Assembly: GCF_011386835.1 (NCBI RefSeq)
Contig: NC_088796.1
Location: 32,629,011 to 32,693,010 of the forward strand
Reading direction: 5' to 3'
Source: Chrysemys picta bellii
Lineage: Eukaryota > Chordata > Testudines > Emydidae
DNA: 64,000 nt
Shown here: positions 22,591 through 35,480 of the stretch, piece by piece
Numbering within the stretch: position 1 is the first letter of the stretch
How the letters are laid out: each line of letters starts with the position of its first letter
Position numbers and translations under genes: made by a program
The notes under the pieces: generated by a model
What the model was told of the DNA's origin: nothing
Databases searched by the model: none
Seen by the model: only the letters and a program-made list of their open reading frames with translations

Positions 22591-23560
22591 TCTCTCCTCT
22601 AGTGGCAAAAATGATGTTCTTTCTCCTTCCCCCTACTTTTGTCATTTATGCACTACTAGCTCAGGGCTGCTGCTGCTGTTAGCAGCAGCTGGGAACTGGC
22701 ATTTTGCCAGGCCTAAGTGAATCACGAACTTCAAAGGCCTTGATTTGTGTTCTTCATTTTGAGCCCCAGTGTTCAAGCAGGTTTGCAAACAGACAAAATA
22801 CGCTCACCCATCCTAGTCATAATATTGATGCCAAGGCTGCACTTTGTATTCCATTCCAGCCAGGATCAATAAGCTTTGGGTATTTAAGAGAACTCTGTGG
22901 AAACAAGACCATGTGCCAGGTCCCATTCAGATCCAAACACTGTGTGAATTACACAGAAAGGAGGAAGGAAGGAAGGTGTGCATCCCTAAAGTTGGGGAGG
23001 GCTGTGTGATCAGGGCAGCCAGAGAGCAGATGGGATATTGTTTTCCTAATCTGGGTTCACTGCGCATATATAGCGATTTTTGCTAGCGTAAGTCAGGGCT
23101 GTTAGCATGGATCTATCCTGAAGATAGTTACTTCTGATTAATTAAGCCTGGCTGCTATTAAAGGATAGGTAAGTTTGTCTCCCTGATATTGATTCACTGG
23201 AGTTCTCTTATGGAAGTTACTGTCCTTGGCTTCTACCTTCCCTCAGACTAGATGGCATCCAGCCCATTTGGCTTTCGATGGGCTGCTTTTCACTGACTAT
23301 TTTTTATTTATTAGTTCTGGCTGCTTTCACCTTTTCTTGACAAATACTCCATTGATTTTAGTGAGGCTTTGTAAAGAGCCAGGACTGCATGTGTAAAGAC
23401 ACCACAGTTGCCAGCTAAACCACATGCATGCATTGTCATAAGCAGTCTGGGAAACTGAGCACAGGACCACCTTCTGCTCTCAGTCACAGAAGTCCACTGA
23501 AGTGAGCGGAGCTTAATACCTCTGCCATCAGGTCACTTACTGAGGTTTCTACATATGAAA
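22591..23560. other. Unclassified DNA, no gene seen
   Basis: Open frames of 80-101 codons at 22704-23086 overlap in two frames and show no domain or codon pattern I recognise. They are treated as chance. Confidence 0.4.
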
Positions 23561-23564
23561 GTGA

Positions 23565-23775
23565 GAATAGATTTTCAGAAGTGCTTTGCTCCACTTTAGA
23601 CACCTAAATAAGAATCTGATTTTTCAAAATTGTTCTTCACCCAAAATGCCGAGCTCTCTTGAAACACTGGCTCTTTATTTTGGTGCCCAAATAGGAGCTG
23701 AGCTCTTTTGAAAATGTTACCATGTAGGGCCTAACTTCAGTGCCAAATTTGAAAAATCTGCCCTAATCTTTCTGT
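23565..23775. repeat. Diverged palindromic interspersed repeat
   Basis: GATTTTCAGAAGTGCTTTGC, TGGTGCCCAAATAGGAGCTG and CTCTTTTGAAAATGTTACC belong to the old fold-back family also seen at 56085 and 58808. Confidence 0.5.
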
Positions 23776-23845
23776 CTTAGTTTCCCCGACATGGAGCTAT
23801 TATGCTTCAGACCTATACAGTAAGTGTCCTGACAAGTAATTAGTT

Positions 23846-23930
23846 GTTGGCAGTGTTGTTGTAGCCATGTTGTCCCAGCATATGAGAAAGACAAGGTAGG
23901 TGAGGTAATATCTTTTAATTAATTATTAAA
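23846..23930 (+). mobile_element. Turtle tRNA-type SINE head, plus strand
   Basis: GGCAGTGTTGTTGTAGCCAT, GTTGTCCCAGCATATGAGAA, AGACAAGGTAGGTGAGGTAA, TATCTTTTAATT is the promoter-bearing 5' portion of the SINE family. The body after the AATATCTTTTA block is missing and replaced by TTAATTAA-rich DNA. Confidence 0.8.
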
Positions 23931-24049
23931 ATATAATAATAATTAATTGGTTTAGCTGTTAATTAATTAGTTAATATTTGCAAAGATCTACAGAAAGACT
24001 CAAATTCACCAGGGTGTGTAGAGAACTCTCTAATGTCCAGTTGGGCCCA

Positions 24050-24127
24050 GGTTCTCAAAGGTATTAAGGCACCTAACTCCCACTGATTTCAATGGGTGTT
24101 AGGAGCCTAAGTACCTTTGAGGATCCG
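24050..24127. repeat. Short fold-back repeat
   Basis: TTCTCAAAGGTATTAAGGCA / GCCTAAGTACCTTTGAGG and CCTAACTCCCACTGATTTC / AATGGGTGTTAGG form an imperfect palindrome of about 70 bp of the old amniote type. Confidence 0.65.
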
Positions 24128-27063
24128 AGGCTAAGTGACTCTCTAGATCCAATTTAAGGGACAATTGTCTCTTGCAAAAAAATTTGAAATACATGTTGGT
24201 CCATTATGGACAGATCCTAGAGTTAAGTCATATCTAGTTTAAAATGTAAACCATCTTTTAAAATAAGATCATCTGGATCACCAGATGAATCATCCTTATT
24301 TGAGTCCTCCCAGATTCTCTTATTTCTGTGTAGGAATACAACAGAAAGAAAAAAGCAACAAACCCAAGTTTTGTTTTTCTGAATATGTAGTGACATTCTG
24401 AATGTGCCAACTCTTAAGAGATGAAAGTTTACTGCACTGTGATACTGGAGAATCATAATTTGTAGGGCTTTAAAAGTATCATTTGTTTCTGCCTATGAGT
24501 AAATAAGTAATCTGTGTATTTCATACTAGCATTACCACTGTAACTGATTGATCCAGTACCCTATGCAATAGTTAACATGATTTTGTCAGTTCTCTGTGAT
24601 CTAGCAAAATATTCAAACCATTTCACTGTGCCCAATGTAGATGAAATTGTAGGCTATTATCAGCATCTAGAATAAAGGACACTATCTGTTTGCTACTATA
24701 CAATGGATATACACATGTGTGCACACATAATCTCAACTGAAGAGATACATTATTTATAAACCTTCTTCAAAAAGGTGAAAGTGTCCTTTTAGCACTTTGC
24801 CACCCATAAAACATGCTTTATGCATAGAAAGCATTTTACATGGACAATAAATTTTACATAAATTGGTTATTTCCGGTGGCTAATTTACTTTTATGTTTTC
24901 TAAAGGTACCCCTTTTAAAATGGTACATTCTGTTTCTACTTTACTGTGTTCAGCAATCAGTGTCTATTACTGTTGGTTTCCATAGCAACTAGACAGCTAA
25001 CTGTTCTTAAATCTTCATTTGTCCACTACTTTTACAAATACTGTACAGTTAAGAATGGCTTCTTACTAAAGACACAAGAAAAAAAACAGGCATGGACAAA
25101 TGCGTAACCCCTTCAGATGAAGTTTGAGTTAATGCTATGGGAGCCCTTTCTTTGAATCAACCACAATCTATTCCAGATTTAATTCTTTAAAATGCTGTCA
25201 CATCAGAAAATCAGTTGTTTTCTGCTTCCTCAGAGATTCAGTTCTACTATTGTTCATTCTTAGTCTGTATTTCACATTTTCACATTCGGCTCTCATGACC
25301 GTCTCCAGTTTTAAAAGGAAAAGTAGACCTTTGTCTCTCTTTTTTACATGCAGATCCGTTATTGTCTGCTTCTGGATTATTTAGCAACATGGGGTGAAAG
25401 TTTCTAGGACCTTGCGCAGGAACAAGGCTTCTCTGATGAGCTACTTTAAGACTGGGGCTAGAGACCTATATAAAGATACAATATAATTACTGCTATCTCA
25501 CAATGATTCCCATGAGCTCCAATCAGGATATAAGAAGGTTAGAGTCTCTCCTGAGTAGAAGAAATTACGGGCTCGGACTGAAGAGGCCCTGCAGGGAAAC
25601 CCTAGGAACATACAACACTAGGAACAGCCAAGCATGGAGAGAAAATTTAGGTTTAGGATTATGTTATATTACTGCAATGAGTTACCAATAAAACCAAACT
25701 CCAGGAAAGGAATTTATTTGGATTATAAATCATGGGCATATATTCCATTTGAAGCAGGCCAGGAATTCTACCTCCTTACACCAAGTAAAACAAGAAATAT
25801 TACAAACAGGCAGTTAGAAAGGTCAGGTACTAAAAGGATCTCTTCTGATCATGACTATTCTCCCAAGCAAATTGTGAGAGGATAACAAGATTGTTTGAAC
25901 GCTATGTTGTTTTTAATATAGTGTAGAACTGTAATGTATATATTACATGAAAGTAATGTTTTAATATTCTAATGCATTCCATTGCTATTTTCTATTCCAT
26001 AAATATACACTACATTAAAGGTACATTAAAGTCACAAACAATCAGGAAATGGCAATGTTAGAGCTGCAGAGACAATCTTAACCATGCCTTCTAGTGCATA
26101 GGCTTTATGGTTATGTCTTCAGCCGGTTTAATTCAGCATAGTTCAAATGGAGATGGACTGATTGACATCAGGAAGCTCTGGACTTTTGAGTTCATGTTCA
26201 TTATATGCTCTGATACTATTTCAGAAATAATTCAATATACTAGTATACAATATTAAATAAAATTTCAGATGCATAGCATTAAAAGTGATGCAGAGGGTTT
26301 AGCAGGTTATGTTATATGGTGTTTGTCAATCATCCCAATTTTTAAAGAAATATATATGTACTATAGCATGTGTTTGAATACAATACAGAGGAAATGACCC
26401 AGATCCATTATAAGAATAAACCTGCCAAATATCATCCTGGAAGAGAAAAGAATGATCGAGAATGGAAATCCTCATGTAATCCCAACTACAGACATTGTTG
26501 CTGTGCTTTCCTCCTATAATACAATTCGTAAAATACTCTGGGATCAATCAGCATGGAAAGCATTAATTGTTATTGGTGCTTCTCAATGATACTCAGAGCT
26601 TAAATTCAGCAGGAGCTGTCCAGAGCAGAACTCTGGTAAATATTTTCAACCCCTCTGGAGTTTTTATAAGAATTTAAAGATACTTTAAATTACACCAGCA
26701 TGATAATCCATATTTCTTTTTATATTTTAGTGACCATTAGATCCCAAATGAAATTGGGTTCTATTCTTCTGCAGTGAAGGAGGTGAGGTGTGTTTTAGTC
26801 TACGCATTTGCTTGGTTGAATATGCAGACCTCACATTTTCTTTGATAAGTGTCATATGTGTAACTACCTGTTTTGTACATGCAGTGCCTTTCTGAGTATT
26901 CAAATATGGGTTTCCGCACACTGTGGGGACACTCATAAATGTTGTCAGTGCAGCTTAGGCAGGCAGACTTGAAAGTTTTGCCCACACTATTATTTTCACT
27001 GTTGGCTTGTACATACATTACCAGGGATTCTCAAAAGTAGAAGCCACTTGACTGATTACTAGT
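24128..27063. other. AT-rich unique DNA, no gene seen
   Basis: About 2.9 kb with no recognised mobile element. Open frames at 25503-25885 (62 and 83 codons, overlapping frames) and on the minus strand near 26326-27018 lack any recognisable domain. Confidence 0.4.
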
Positions 27064-27066
27064 TTA

Positions 27067-27330
27067 GGGCTTGTCTACATTATGCTTTAGTCGCCACCAG
27101 AGGGGTGTACATTTTAGTCTGCACTAACTGGCCCATGTGGACCCTGGTGGTGTGCACTAAACGTTCCCCTTTGCATATTATTATTTCAAACAGTAGTAAA
27201 TTAACGTGCTCTAGGGAACTTTTATTGCACACCAGCAGGATCCACATAAGTTAGTTAGTATGCGACATGATAATGCGGACTAAAAATTACACTCCTCAGG
27301 TACAGACTAATGCAGCATGTAGACAAGCCC
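27067..27330. mobile_element. PIF/Harbinger-like MITE, 264 bp
   Basis: The left end GGGCTTGTCTACATTATGC and the right end GCAGCATGTAGACAAGCCC are inverted repeats, and an identical TTA target duplication sits at 27064-27066 and 27331-27333. TTA duplication with a GGG-starting terminus is the PIF/Harbinger signature. The interior also has inverted GTGTGCACTAAACG-like blocks. No transposase is encoded. Confidence 0.82.
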
Positions 27331-27333
27331 TTA

Positions 27334-29490
27334 CTGCATACAAAATATCAGTGTTAAATATTAGGGGTATAAAACAAACAGGACATGAACTTTATTTGCT
27401 GTTGTGTTTTGATCCTGGTGTTTATAAATGCCCTGTCAAAATACAATCCACTTATCACTTGGACACTTTCTTTTTTACCAGAGCACAAGTGGGACTTCCT
27501 ACTGTTCCCCACTCCCAAATCACAAGACACCAGCTCCCCATTCTAAACCCAAACCTGCCTGCATCCCTCAGAAACATGAGATGACTGACTTTCTTTAACT
27601 GTATGTTACCCTCGGTTGAAGTGCTTTATCTGTGACATGAACGTTACAGAAAACTTCACATTTAACAGTAGATTATTTTGACATTTGTAAGGTTTTTTCT
27701 GAAGTAAAGTATCTGAGCTGTGGTTGGGTCCCTTACGGGGTTTTTTTGTCCTACATTTGGTAAACTGAAAAGAATGTCAGAGTTTACTATCTATCAAGTA
27801 CTCCCTTATCAAACATTTCAAAGAAAAATTTTAAAACCCCAGATGATCTATAGATAAACCTTTTTCTTTCACTGCAGCTGAGCTTCAGGCATGAAATACA
27901 ATGGCAAAATGTACAATAGAACAAAGTAAAAGGTCCCTATACCATGTCCATTGTCACACCACTGCAAGGATTTTATAACATACAGCTACTGTTTTTCTCA
28001 GTTGACATCATATAGGTCTCAGCTAATGGAAAGAGACATGGAACATAATGTACCAACTAAATGCTGGACAGGAAACAGTAGATGGGATCATGAATCCAGC
28101 CCCCACAGCTAAAAGAGTCAAAACTCTGAATAGCAGGGAGACTAATGTTTTTAGCCATTTTCCCTTCAAGACATAAGCCAAAAAAGCTGCATGAAGTGTT
28201 TTCCCTTCCTCGCTGCCTACCCTATCGTGAAAGCCAGCCAGCCATGCTCAAAAACGTTTGCTTTTAAATGAATCATGGCAATACAATAAAGATGCAACAC
28301 GCAGATTAAGTTCAAATCAATGACACAAGCCATAGCTTACATCAGTATGTTCCAAAGTGCAAAAATTGCTCACAGTCAGAGAAAGTTCATCCAATAATGT
28401 GCCACAGGGGTTGAGCACAGAGCAACATGCTGGGCTCTGTGTGATGGCCCGGCTATTGCAGCTGTTCTTACTATGTTAAGTGACTTGTGGAATTTAGTAC
28501 TGTCAGTGTTCCTAACATTTCCACTCACAAAATGTGGTGTGATGGCTGTTTAAGGCTGCAGACCTCCCACTGCAACTTATTACATCCTTGGCTAGGAGAG
28601 GTACTGTACTTTTCAGACTGGAATTCTACAGTAAATAATTAACTGTGCTGCTATCTTCTAGAACAAAGGGACAAGGTAAAGTTGACATCTCATAACTCTA
28701 TTCAGGAAAAAAATATTATATATATTTACATATACATACATATACGCTTCCACAGATTGGAAGTGTGTAGCATTTCAAAGAGAAGAATCTGCAGGTGCCT
28801 GCATGCTGATTAACAATTAACTACTCCACAAATCCAACCATTTCAACACGTAAATCTTCAATACCAGCCTTTCTTAACAGCAGAAGTACTGAGACCTGAT
28901 CCTAATTGACAAAAGTTGCTGTACATTCATTGTTTTATTCTTCCAGCAAGGAGGAGATCTCCCGTCAATGAGTTAAGGGGTTGCCGTTACCTGCTCAAAG
29001 TTACTAATGCCAACTTGTCATTTTTTTTCAGTTTGCAGTACTGTTCAAAGCTAACACTGTTCAGCAAAAGGCTTGCTGTTCAGTAGCCTCAGAAAAGTCT
29101 CCTTTTCACCTTGCCTGCATATCACTGAACATCTGGAATGTGCTCGGATGGTATCCCTGGGACATATTATCTGCCGCTGCACAAGACCATTGGAAGGTAA
29201 TAGGTTCTTCAGGAGTGTGCATCAGTGGGTGAGTTGAAGGGGTAAGAACACTGTAAAGAGACATCTGAATCACATGTAACCCATGTAGTGTGGGGAATCA
29301 AGGAAAACAGTGATGGGACTGAACCACAATCCTAGCTGCAAGCTAGATCCAAACTTTACAACTAGCTTCTTTTGATATATAATGAACTGAAAGAAAAAGC
29401 ACAGATCAGAACACTGTAAACAAGGAAAGTTCAGATCTGGAGCTCAGCCCTAGTGCACAGGCCCATCTCCATTATAAAAGAAGCCCAACA
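27334..29490. other. AT-rich unique DNA, no gene seen
   Basis: A TA/TACA simple repeat at 28711-28745 is the only clear structure. No repeat family or exon was recognised. Confidence 0.4.
28711..28745. repeat. AT/ATAC simple repeat
   Basis: ATATTATATATATTTACATA followed by TACATACATATAC. Confidence 0.8.
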
Positions 29491-29494
29491 GTTT

Positions 29495-29650
29495 CAAACT
29501 TGGGCGCCTAAAGTTGCCTAAATTCAGAGACAAGCATCTCAACAGTCTGCCTGTTTTCCTGAGACATTCCAGAGGCTCAACACCTCTGAAAATCAGACCA
29601 CTTATTTAGGTGCCTAACTTAAGGCACCCAGGGTTGAAAATGTTGACACT
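29495..29650. repeat. Diverged palindromic interspersed repeat
   Basis: TTGGGCGCCTAAAGTTGCCT on the left and TAGGTGCCTAACTTAAGGCA with CCCAGGGTTGAAAATGTTGA on the right form a degenerate fold-back. The centre has AACACCTCTGAAAATCAGAC. Confidence 0.55.
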
Positions 29651-30008
29651 AATGTCTTTTGATTAAGCCCTTCAAAGGCAGGGGACATATTTAAGATATG
29701 GGTCTTGGAATATTTAGGGCACAACCTGATGAAAGAGGCATTAGAATGTGATTTACTAGCCTAAGAAGCTTTAAATTGAACCATGGGTATGTCTTTAAAT
29801 AGAACCAGTTAGAAAGTACAGTACATCAACTTTTTCTTAATAAATCTCCATGTGGGAAATATTATTCTTAAAGTCAATTAAAGTATATAGAATAAAAATA
29901 CTTAGAGCTCTATTCCCTAAAGCAGGTAAACAGTTTTTTTGGAAATAAAGGCAGGTCAAATGGTACATAAAGTATGGTCCTCTCAGATAACTACTTTCCT
30001 GTCAGATA

Positions 30009-30136
30009 CATAGGTGCTGGAACTAGGAATGCTGTTGCACCCCCTGGCTTGAAGTCCTTTCCATTACATACAGGGTTTACAGTTTGGTTCTGTGGCTCTC
30101 AGTACCCCCACTATTCAAATTGTTCCAGCGCCCCTG
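30009..30136. mobile_element. hAT MITE, 128 bp (copy 1)
   Basis: The left end CATAGGTGCTGGAAC and the right end GTTCCAGCGCCCCTG are an imperfect inverted repeat. Target duplications are GTCAGATA (30001-30008) and CTCAGATA (30137-30144), 7 of 8 identical. The interior has TTGCACCCCCTGGCTTGAAG and GGCTCTCAGTACCCCCACTA. A second copy is at 41240-41368. Confidence 0.85.
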
Positions 30137-30794
30137 CTCAGATAGCTAACTACTCTATTTTCCAACAGCTTCTGAGCAATGTGCTCTGAATTTGAGCATC
30201 TACCATGGCAAACATGAGCATGTAGGGCTGCTACGAGGTGTGTCTTAATTTACACATAGCTTACTCTATATTTTCCATGACCACATTAGCCTTTTTATGC
30301 TTTCCTGTGTTAGTAAACGTTACTCCTGCTGACAGCTTGAATAATTGCTTTATGCAGAATGGATTTAACTTTTTTTTTTTAAGTTACATTTACAGCACAT
30401 TTCAGAGTGGCCATGCTCCACTGGAATTTTAAAAGGACAAATATTTCTGGCGTTTGCAATTTAAAAAAAATTAATTGTATTCATTTTTTCCAGACTGTGC
30501 TGTTATGGAAAGGTAAAGTGAATAGGGCTATTTATTCCATAAGAAAATACTGTTTATTTCCTAATTTCTTTATATATTGTTGTTAGGTTAGATTAAATTG
30601 TAGTGGCATTTTGTAGCTACTCTAAAGGATAAAACAAATTGTGTTTGGAAAAATCATCTGTTTTAAAACTGAAACTGCTTCCTGTAACAAATCCATGGTT
30701 GTATATATAATGTATCAGCTAAACAATACTGAGCATTATGAATATTTTACTTCAGCTATCAGTAGTAACAATGATTCTATCTTCTATAAATCAG

Positions 30795-30809
30795 CTGCTA
30801 GGGGGCAGT
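30795..30809 (+). promoter_or_regulatory. Candidate CTCF core motif
   Basis: CTGCTAGGGGGCAGT matches the CCRSYAGRKGGCRSY core in 14 of 15 positions; the second base is T instead of C. It lies in unique AT-rich DNA. Confidence 0.35.
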
Positions 30810-31934
30810 GGCATCTGATATTTGCTTCCAAGAGCCCAACTATATTAATCTTCAAGGTATGGTGGAAAATCCATTTCTTTTCTCAGACTTTTGACTGTGT
30901 AGTAGATTGGTGTATCTTGGGTGAGAAGAGCATGTGAATGTTTTGTTTTCAAATGTCATACATGTTAACTTTGTTACCTGTGCCCAAAAACATTATACGA
31001 GGCATATTTTATAAATTAAAAATATGAATAAAGAAATGTGCACTTGTACATACTAATTGTACACATACAGAGAGTACATCCACTGGACTGTACATGTGTG
31101 GCATTGAAGAGAAAACTAGTGGAGTGCAAGGCTTGACAATAAATCCCAACCATGGTGAATATGAGGGTGGACTGGTTTGTGTGGAACCTACTGGGAGGCA
31201 TTGGCCTGCATTTTAGCAAAGCTTCCCCAGTCAGTTTTGGATACTTTCCTTCCAAATCTCTATGATTCATTAAACTGAGGTGAATCTTGGGAGGACCCAA
31301 AAGCTTCCATTAAAGCTCTGTCTGACACACCTGGGCAGTTTCATGAACTCCACTCAAGCGCCAGCCATCACAAGCCAAAAGATAATAAAACCAACAAAGT
31401 TTCAAGTTCATGCCAGGTTTCACACATCAGTAAATATAGCTTGAAATGTTTGGCTTCAGAAACACGGGCCAATACCACCTGAGCAAAGAAGAATTTCTGT
31501 TAGCTATTGTACTAGTAAGACATCTACTGTCTTCTTGAGCCAGTCTCTAGAGGATTATTAGTAGGTTGATCACAAACACTTGAGCATATCATGCATTCTA
31601 GCTATTAGAGGCCGGAGTTGCACCTCATACATATTGGTCACTTGACTAAAAGGCTGTTGAAGCAGTTCTCTTCAGGCAACACAAACAACAGCTTTTTCAA
31701 ATGATTGCAAACACAAACAGCAATCACAGCAACTTCCATAGAGGTGGAGCCATGCTACTCGGGTTACTGTTCCTTAGAGCTCCTAAAAGTGTTGGAAAAT
31801 AGGAGTACTTAAATGGTGAGCTAACAGAAAAAGTTTATCATCAATTCAGGGCTGTGGCAGGAGGGGGAATGGGTTTTCAACTCATTTTCCCCCATGTATG
31901 GTGATTTCTGAATTTAACACTTTTACAAATGATT

Positions 31935-31935
<1 letters not shown>

Positions 31936-31965
<30 letters not shown>
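31936..31965. repeat. (CA)15 microsatellite
   Basis: Fifteen uninterrupted CA units. Confidence 0.95.
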
Positions 31966-31967
<2 letters not shown>

Positions 31968-33397
31968 GATCAAGAATCCCTACATTTATAGAATTATTTG
32001 TTTGCAGTCTTATACAATTTTTCCCCTTATATTAAACAAAAAAACCCTAATACCTTGATACTAATGACCTGTTTATTAGAAAACTGTAACTGCTTCATAA
32101 ATACTTTCTTTGTTTTCTTCAGAATTAAATATGCCATGTACATGGCCTCTTGGGGTTTACCAATCACTGTGAAAAGTCAAGACATATGGCAGTTTATCCT
32201 TTCTGTGAGTACAGGACTAATTTCCTCTGATTAGGGATACCTTATCAGATTGAGATGGATTCTAACCCCACAGTGAAAAACACCTGTAAGATAAAGTGGA
32301 GTCACATTACTAATAAAGCAGCAGACAAAGATTTCCTCCCCAGGAAATTAGCATTGCCATCTCTCTCTGAGTGAAATGACATGAGGTAACTCCTCGGCAT
32401 ATCAGATATGCCAGAGAAAGAGAAACCTATTGCAGTAAATCTGAAGAAAACCCAGGAGTCACCATTGAGCTAATTGAATCTGGAATGATATGATCATAAG
32501 AGATAAAAACACATTAAACAAATGAGAAGCTTTTACAATACACTACTTGATTTAAAATTCACCTCTTCCCAATGCAAGGTGAACCACATAGTTTGAATAA
32601 AGATGTTAAATTTATTAGCAAAGTTTTAGATTTCAAAGTGTACTTAGATTGAGAGGAAAAATATATTTGCTTGTGGATAAAATGCTGGAGAATCAGTTTT
32701 TAAATCTATATTTTGTGTTTTTTTCCTCTCTGCTCCTTTTGTTTAATTCTCTCTCTATATATATATTAAATGCAATAGTGTTTTTTAATTTTAGTTTTCC
32801 ATTTTACCATAGTTTATCTTTTTTGTTATCCTTTTCCCCCATTTTTCCTTATTCCTATATTTTCTTGTTTAAATTTATTTGTGCATTTTTTATTCATCAG
32901 CAACTTATCTATACTATATGAACTATTTTCCCTCCCTTTTTCTGTGCTTTCATCTTTTGGGGGTGGGATCAAATTTATCCTACTGGGATAAATGAGAGGA
33001 ACAACTCAGGCACATAGAGGATGGTTTTGTTGTACATCGGGGGAGGTGCATGAAAAAGGGAAAAAGACATTAAGGTTACCCAATTCTTCTTCTGTGCCAG
33101 TATGGATTTATCTTTGTAGTCTGCAGAGAGCTGGTTGACAGGCCCATGGAAAAAGTAAGGGGAAGTACTGGAAGGTAGGCAATGTGTCAGCAAGTGGCAA
33201 AAGAATGGAGAAGGTCCTGGGGTGTCTATGTATTGAGCCAGACTGTGGTCCATTTACTAGTTCAGCAGATGGCCTATCTGTAGGGATTACCAAAGCAAGA
33301 ACAAAAGGGGAAATTATTTGTGATTCTGCTTCTCTGGAAGGTACCATCCTGCAGGTTTCTCTCTCACATCCCTGCCTCCCTTATTTGGAGGTTACCT

Positions 33398-33419
33398 CCC
33401 CCACCCCCACCCCCACCCC
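33398..33419 (-). repeat. C-rich hexamer repeat with G-quadruplex motif on minus strand
   Basis: Four C runs of four or five bases separated by single A give, on the minus strand, four G runs with one-base loops. This is a canonical quadruplex pattern. Confidence 0.75.
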
Positions 33420-34213
33420 GCTTCTCTTGCACTCTGTTTTTTTGTTTGTTTGTTTTTTCTTTAAGACTTAATCAACTACACTTCATGGTGAGGTATATTA
33501 ATTATAGTGTAGCTAAAATGTGAAGATTTCTGGAAACTAGTTACAGTCTATGTTCCCTGTAGTTCCCACATACTGTTTCTCAGACAGAACAGTTCAGTAC
33601 GTTGTACGGTTGAATATAGATAAAAACTAACATGTCCAAAAGTCTCATCCACTTGTTTTCTTCCAAGGCAGTTACATACGCTCGGACATACTTCTGGCCT
33701 TCTTGTGTTATGTATTTTATCTTTATATATGCAGAGCCATGTAAATATAGACTAAATGGAACTATTTTCCTAAAAAGTATATGTAATTACACCAGAATGC
33801 AGTGAAATGGCAGTTAAAGTACTCCATTTCCGGTGCAGAAGAATAGGATATTAGAGTCCAATTGCAGCTGTAAGTACACAGCTCAAACAGGAATTACACC
33901 AGAATAAGGGTTTGCTTCAAAATACAGCAATTCAGCCATACATTTAAGCCTCTGACTGTAGGATTCTGTGATAAGTACATATATCAGAAAGTATAACTTC
34001 AGAGAAATTAGTTTAACTGCCACTTAATATACCAGAATTCCAAAATATGTGTATTAATTAGGAGGCCGAAGAAGTGATTATAAATAATGTAGTGTTTAAG
34101 TGATGTTTATGGATATGTGAATTGGACACAATATAGGTATCAAAAATGAGAACCATAGTATAATTACAGTGAAACTACACAGTCATGGATACACCTGTAT
34201 TATGAAGTATATC

Positions 34214-34376
34214 AAATACTTAATTTGCAAAGAAAGAGGTGCCAGGACTCAAGCAATTTTTTTTTTTTTACTTTTATAACTGAAGCAGCATGCTCAGAGG
34301 TGCTGGGACTACAAACTGCCAGGCCTAGAAGTGCCAGGACTCAGCCCCGACTTGCCCTGGCATAAATTAAGCACTG
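34214..34376. mobile_element. hAT MITE, 163 bp
   Basis: The right end AAATTAAGCACTG and the left end AAATACTTAATTT are an imperfect inverted repeat. Target duplications are AGTATATC (34206-34213) and AGGATATC (34377-34384), 7 of 8 identical. The interior has AGGTGCCAGGACTC and, later, GAAGTGCCAGGACTCAGCCC, a repeated subterminal block, with a T run between. Confidence 0.72.
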
Positions 34377-34384
34377 AGGATATC

Positions 34385-35468
34385 CATGGACCTATATGTG
34401 GGTCATCAGGAATAGACCTATCCTTCTGGAAGCTTCACTTCCCACACAGTTGAAGGAAATGACTGAATCCTTCAGAGTGTGCATTTATACTCTAGTAGTG
34501 GTGATGCGCAATGGTCAGAAGGGGGCCTGGGTTGTGTTCTATGACACACCACTGCTGCTCTAAACAATCAAAAACCTTAAGAGCCAAGAGTTCTACCAGT
34601 CTCAAGCTAAGGAGCTAATGCCCCAGGAGTGAGAATGCTGCACAGGTTGTATCTTTATAGATCACTAGGCTTTTGTAAAACCATGTATGCTCCCATTTTC
34701 AGAGACACAAAGTCCTCAGCCTATATACTTTCTTATCCTCTACACCCAACACACCCTACAGTGGATCTTCTCCCAGGCTGGTCACTCTTGGGAAAGATCA
34801 TATACATCTGCAAGCTGCTGTGGTGAGTGTCAATCCCAAGACAACTGGAAAACTGACAATTCTCTTGGAATTTGGGTAAAATTCAGTTTCTACTCACAAC
34901 TTCGTGACTCAAATACATTTACATTTTTATTTCATCAGGGCAAACAGTAAGAGTCTAGGAGGTAATGGTGCAGTGAATCAAATCTTTCCTCATTCCCAGA
35001 ATTCATGTGCGTAATTTCAGCCATTGCCGCCCAAGGAATGAGAAAATAAGTTTGACTTAAACCCACCTTCCCCTTATGTGATTCTCTGGTATGGGCAATG
35101 CAACCTTGGTCAGCTTGTCAGGATATTTCTAATGAATCTCTTCATTATTAGTGGATTATTAAAAGGATATTTTAATGTAGTTAAGGCTACAATGTGAAAG
35201 TTATAGGGGGTGCTATAAAATCTAATATGAACTGAAAAATTCCCATGATATTCAAAAAAAGTAATGCAAAAATGTTTAAAATGTATTGCCTTGTAGCATT
35301 GGACATCTGACCACAACAACATTGTGTTAATAACTGAGAAACAAAAGAAAGCGACTATAAACTGAAAGTGAAATGAGCCAGTTTGGTTTCACTTTCCCCA
35401 CTGAGTGACGTGCAAAAACATTAAACAATATAACTGGTGAAACTTAGATTTTTCAACTTATCTTAGTT
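34385..35468. other. Unique DNA, no gene seen
   Basis: No repeat family or exon was recognised. Short overlapping open frames at 34629-34950 have no domain. Confidence 0.4.
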
Positions 35469-35480
35469 TGTTATAATGTT

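Larger units (their letters stand above)
30145..34205. other. AT-rich unique DNA, no gene seen
   Basis: About 4 kb with microsatellites, a candidate CTCF core and a C-rich G4-type motif listed separately. No interspersed repeat or exon was recognised. Open frames such as 30641-30937 and 31016-31300 (minus) show no domain. Confidence 0.4.

Noticed and set aside
25503..25885. Two overlapping open frames that might be an exon
   Set aside because: They are in different frames, lack domain similarity and have no supporting splice pattern.
31936..31965. Repeat array considered as CRISPR-like
   Set aside because: It is a plain CA microsatellite. No regularly spaced repeats with unique spacers occur anywhere in the window.
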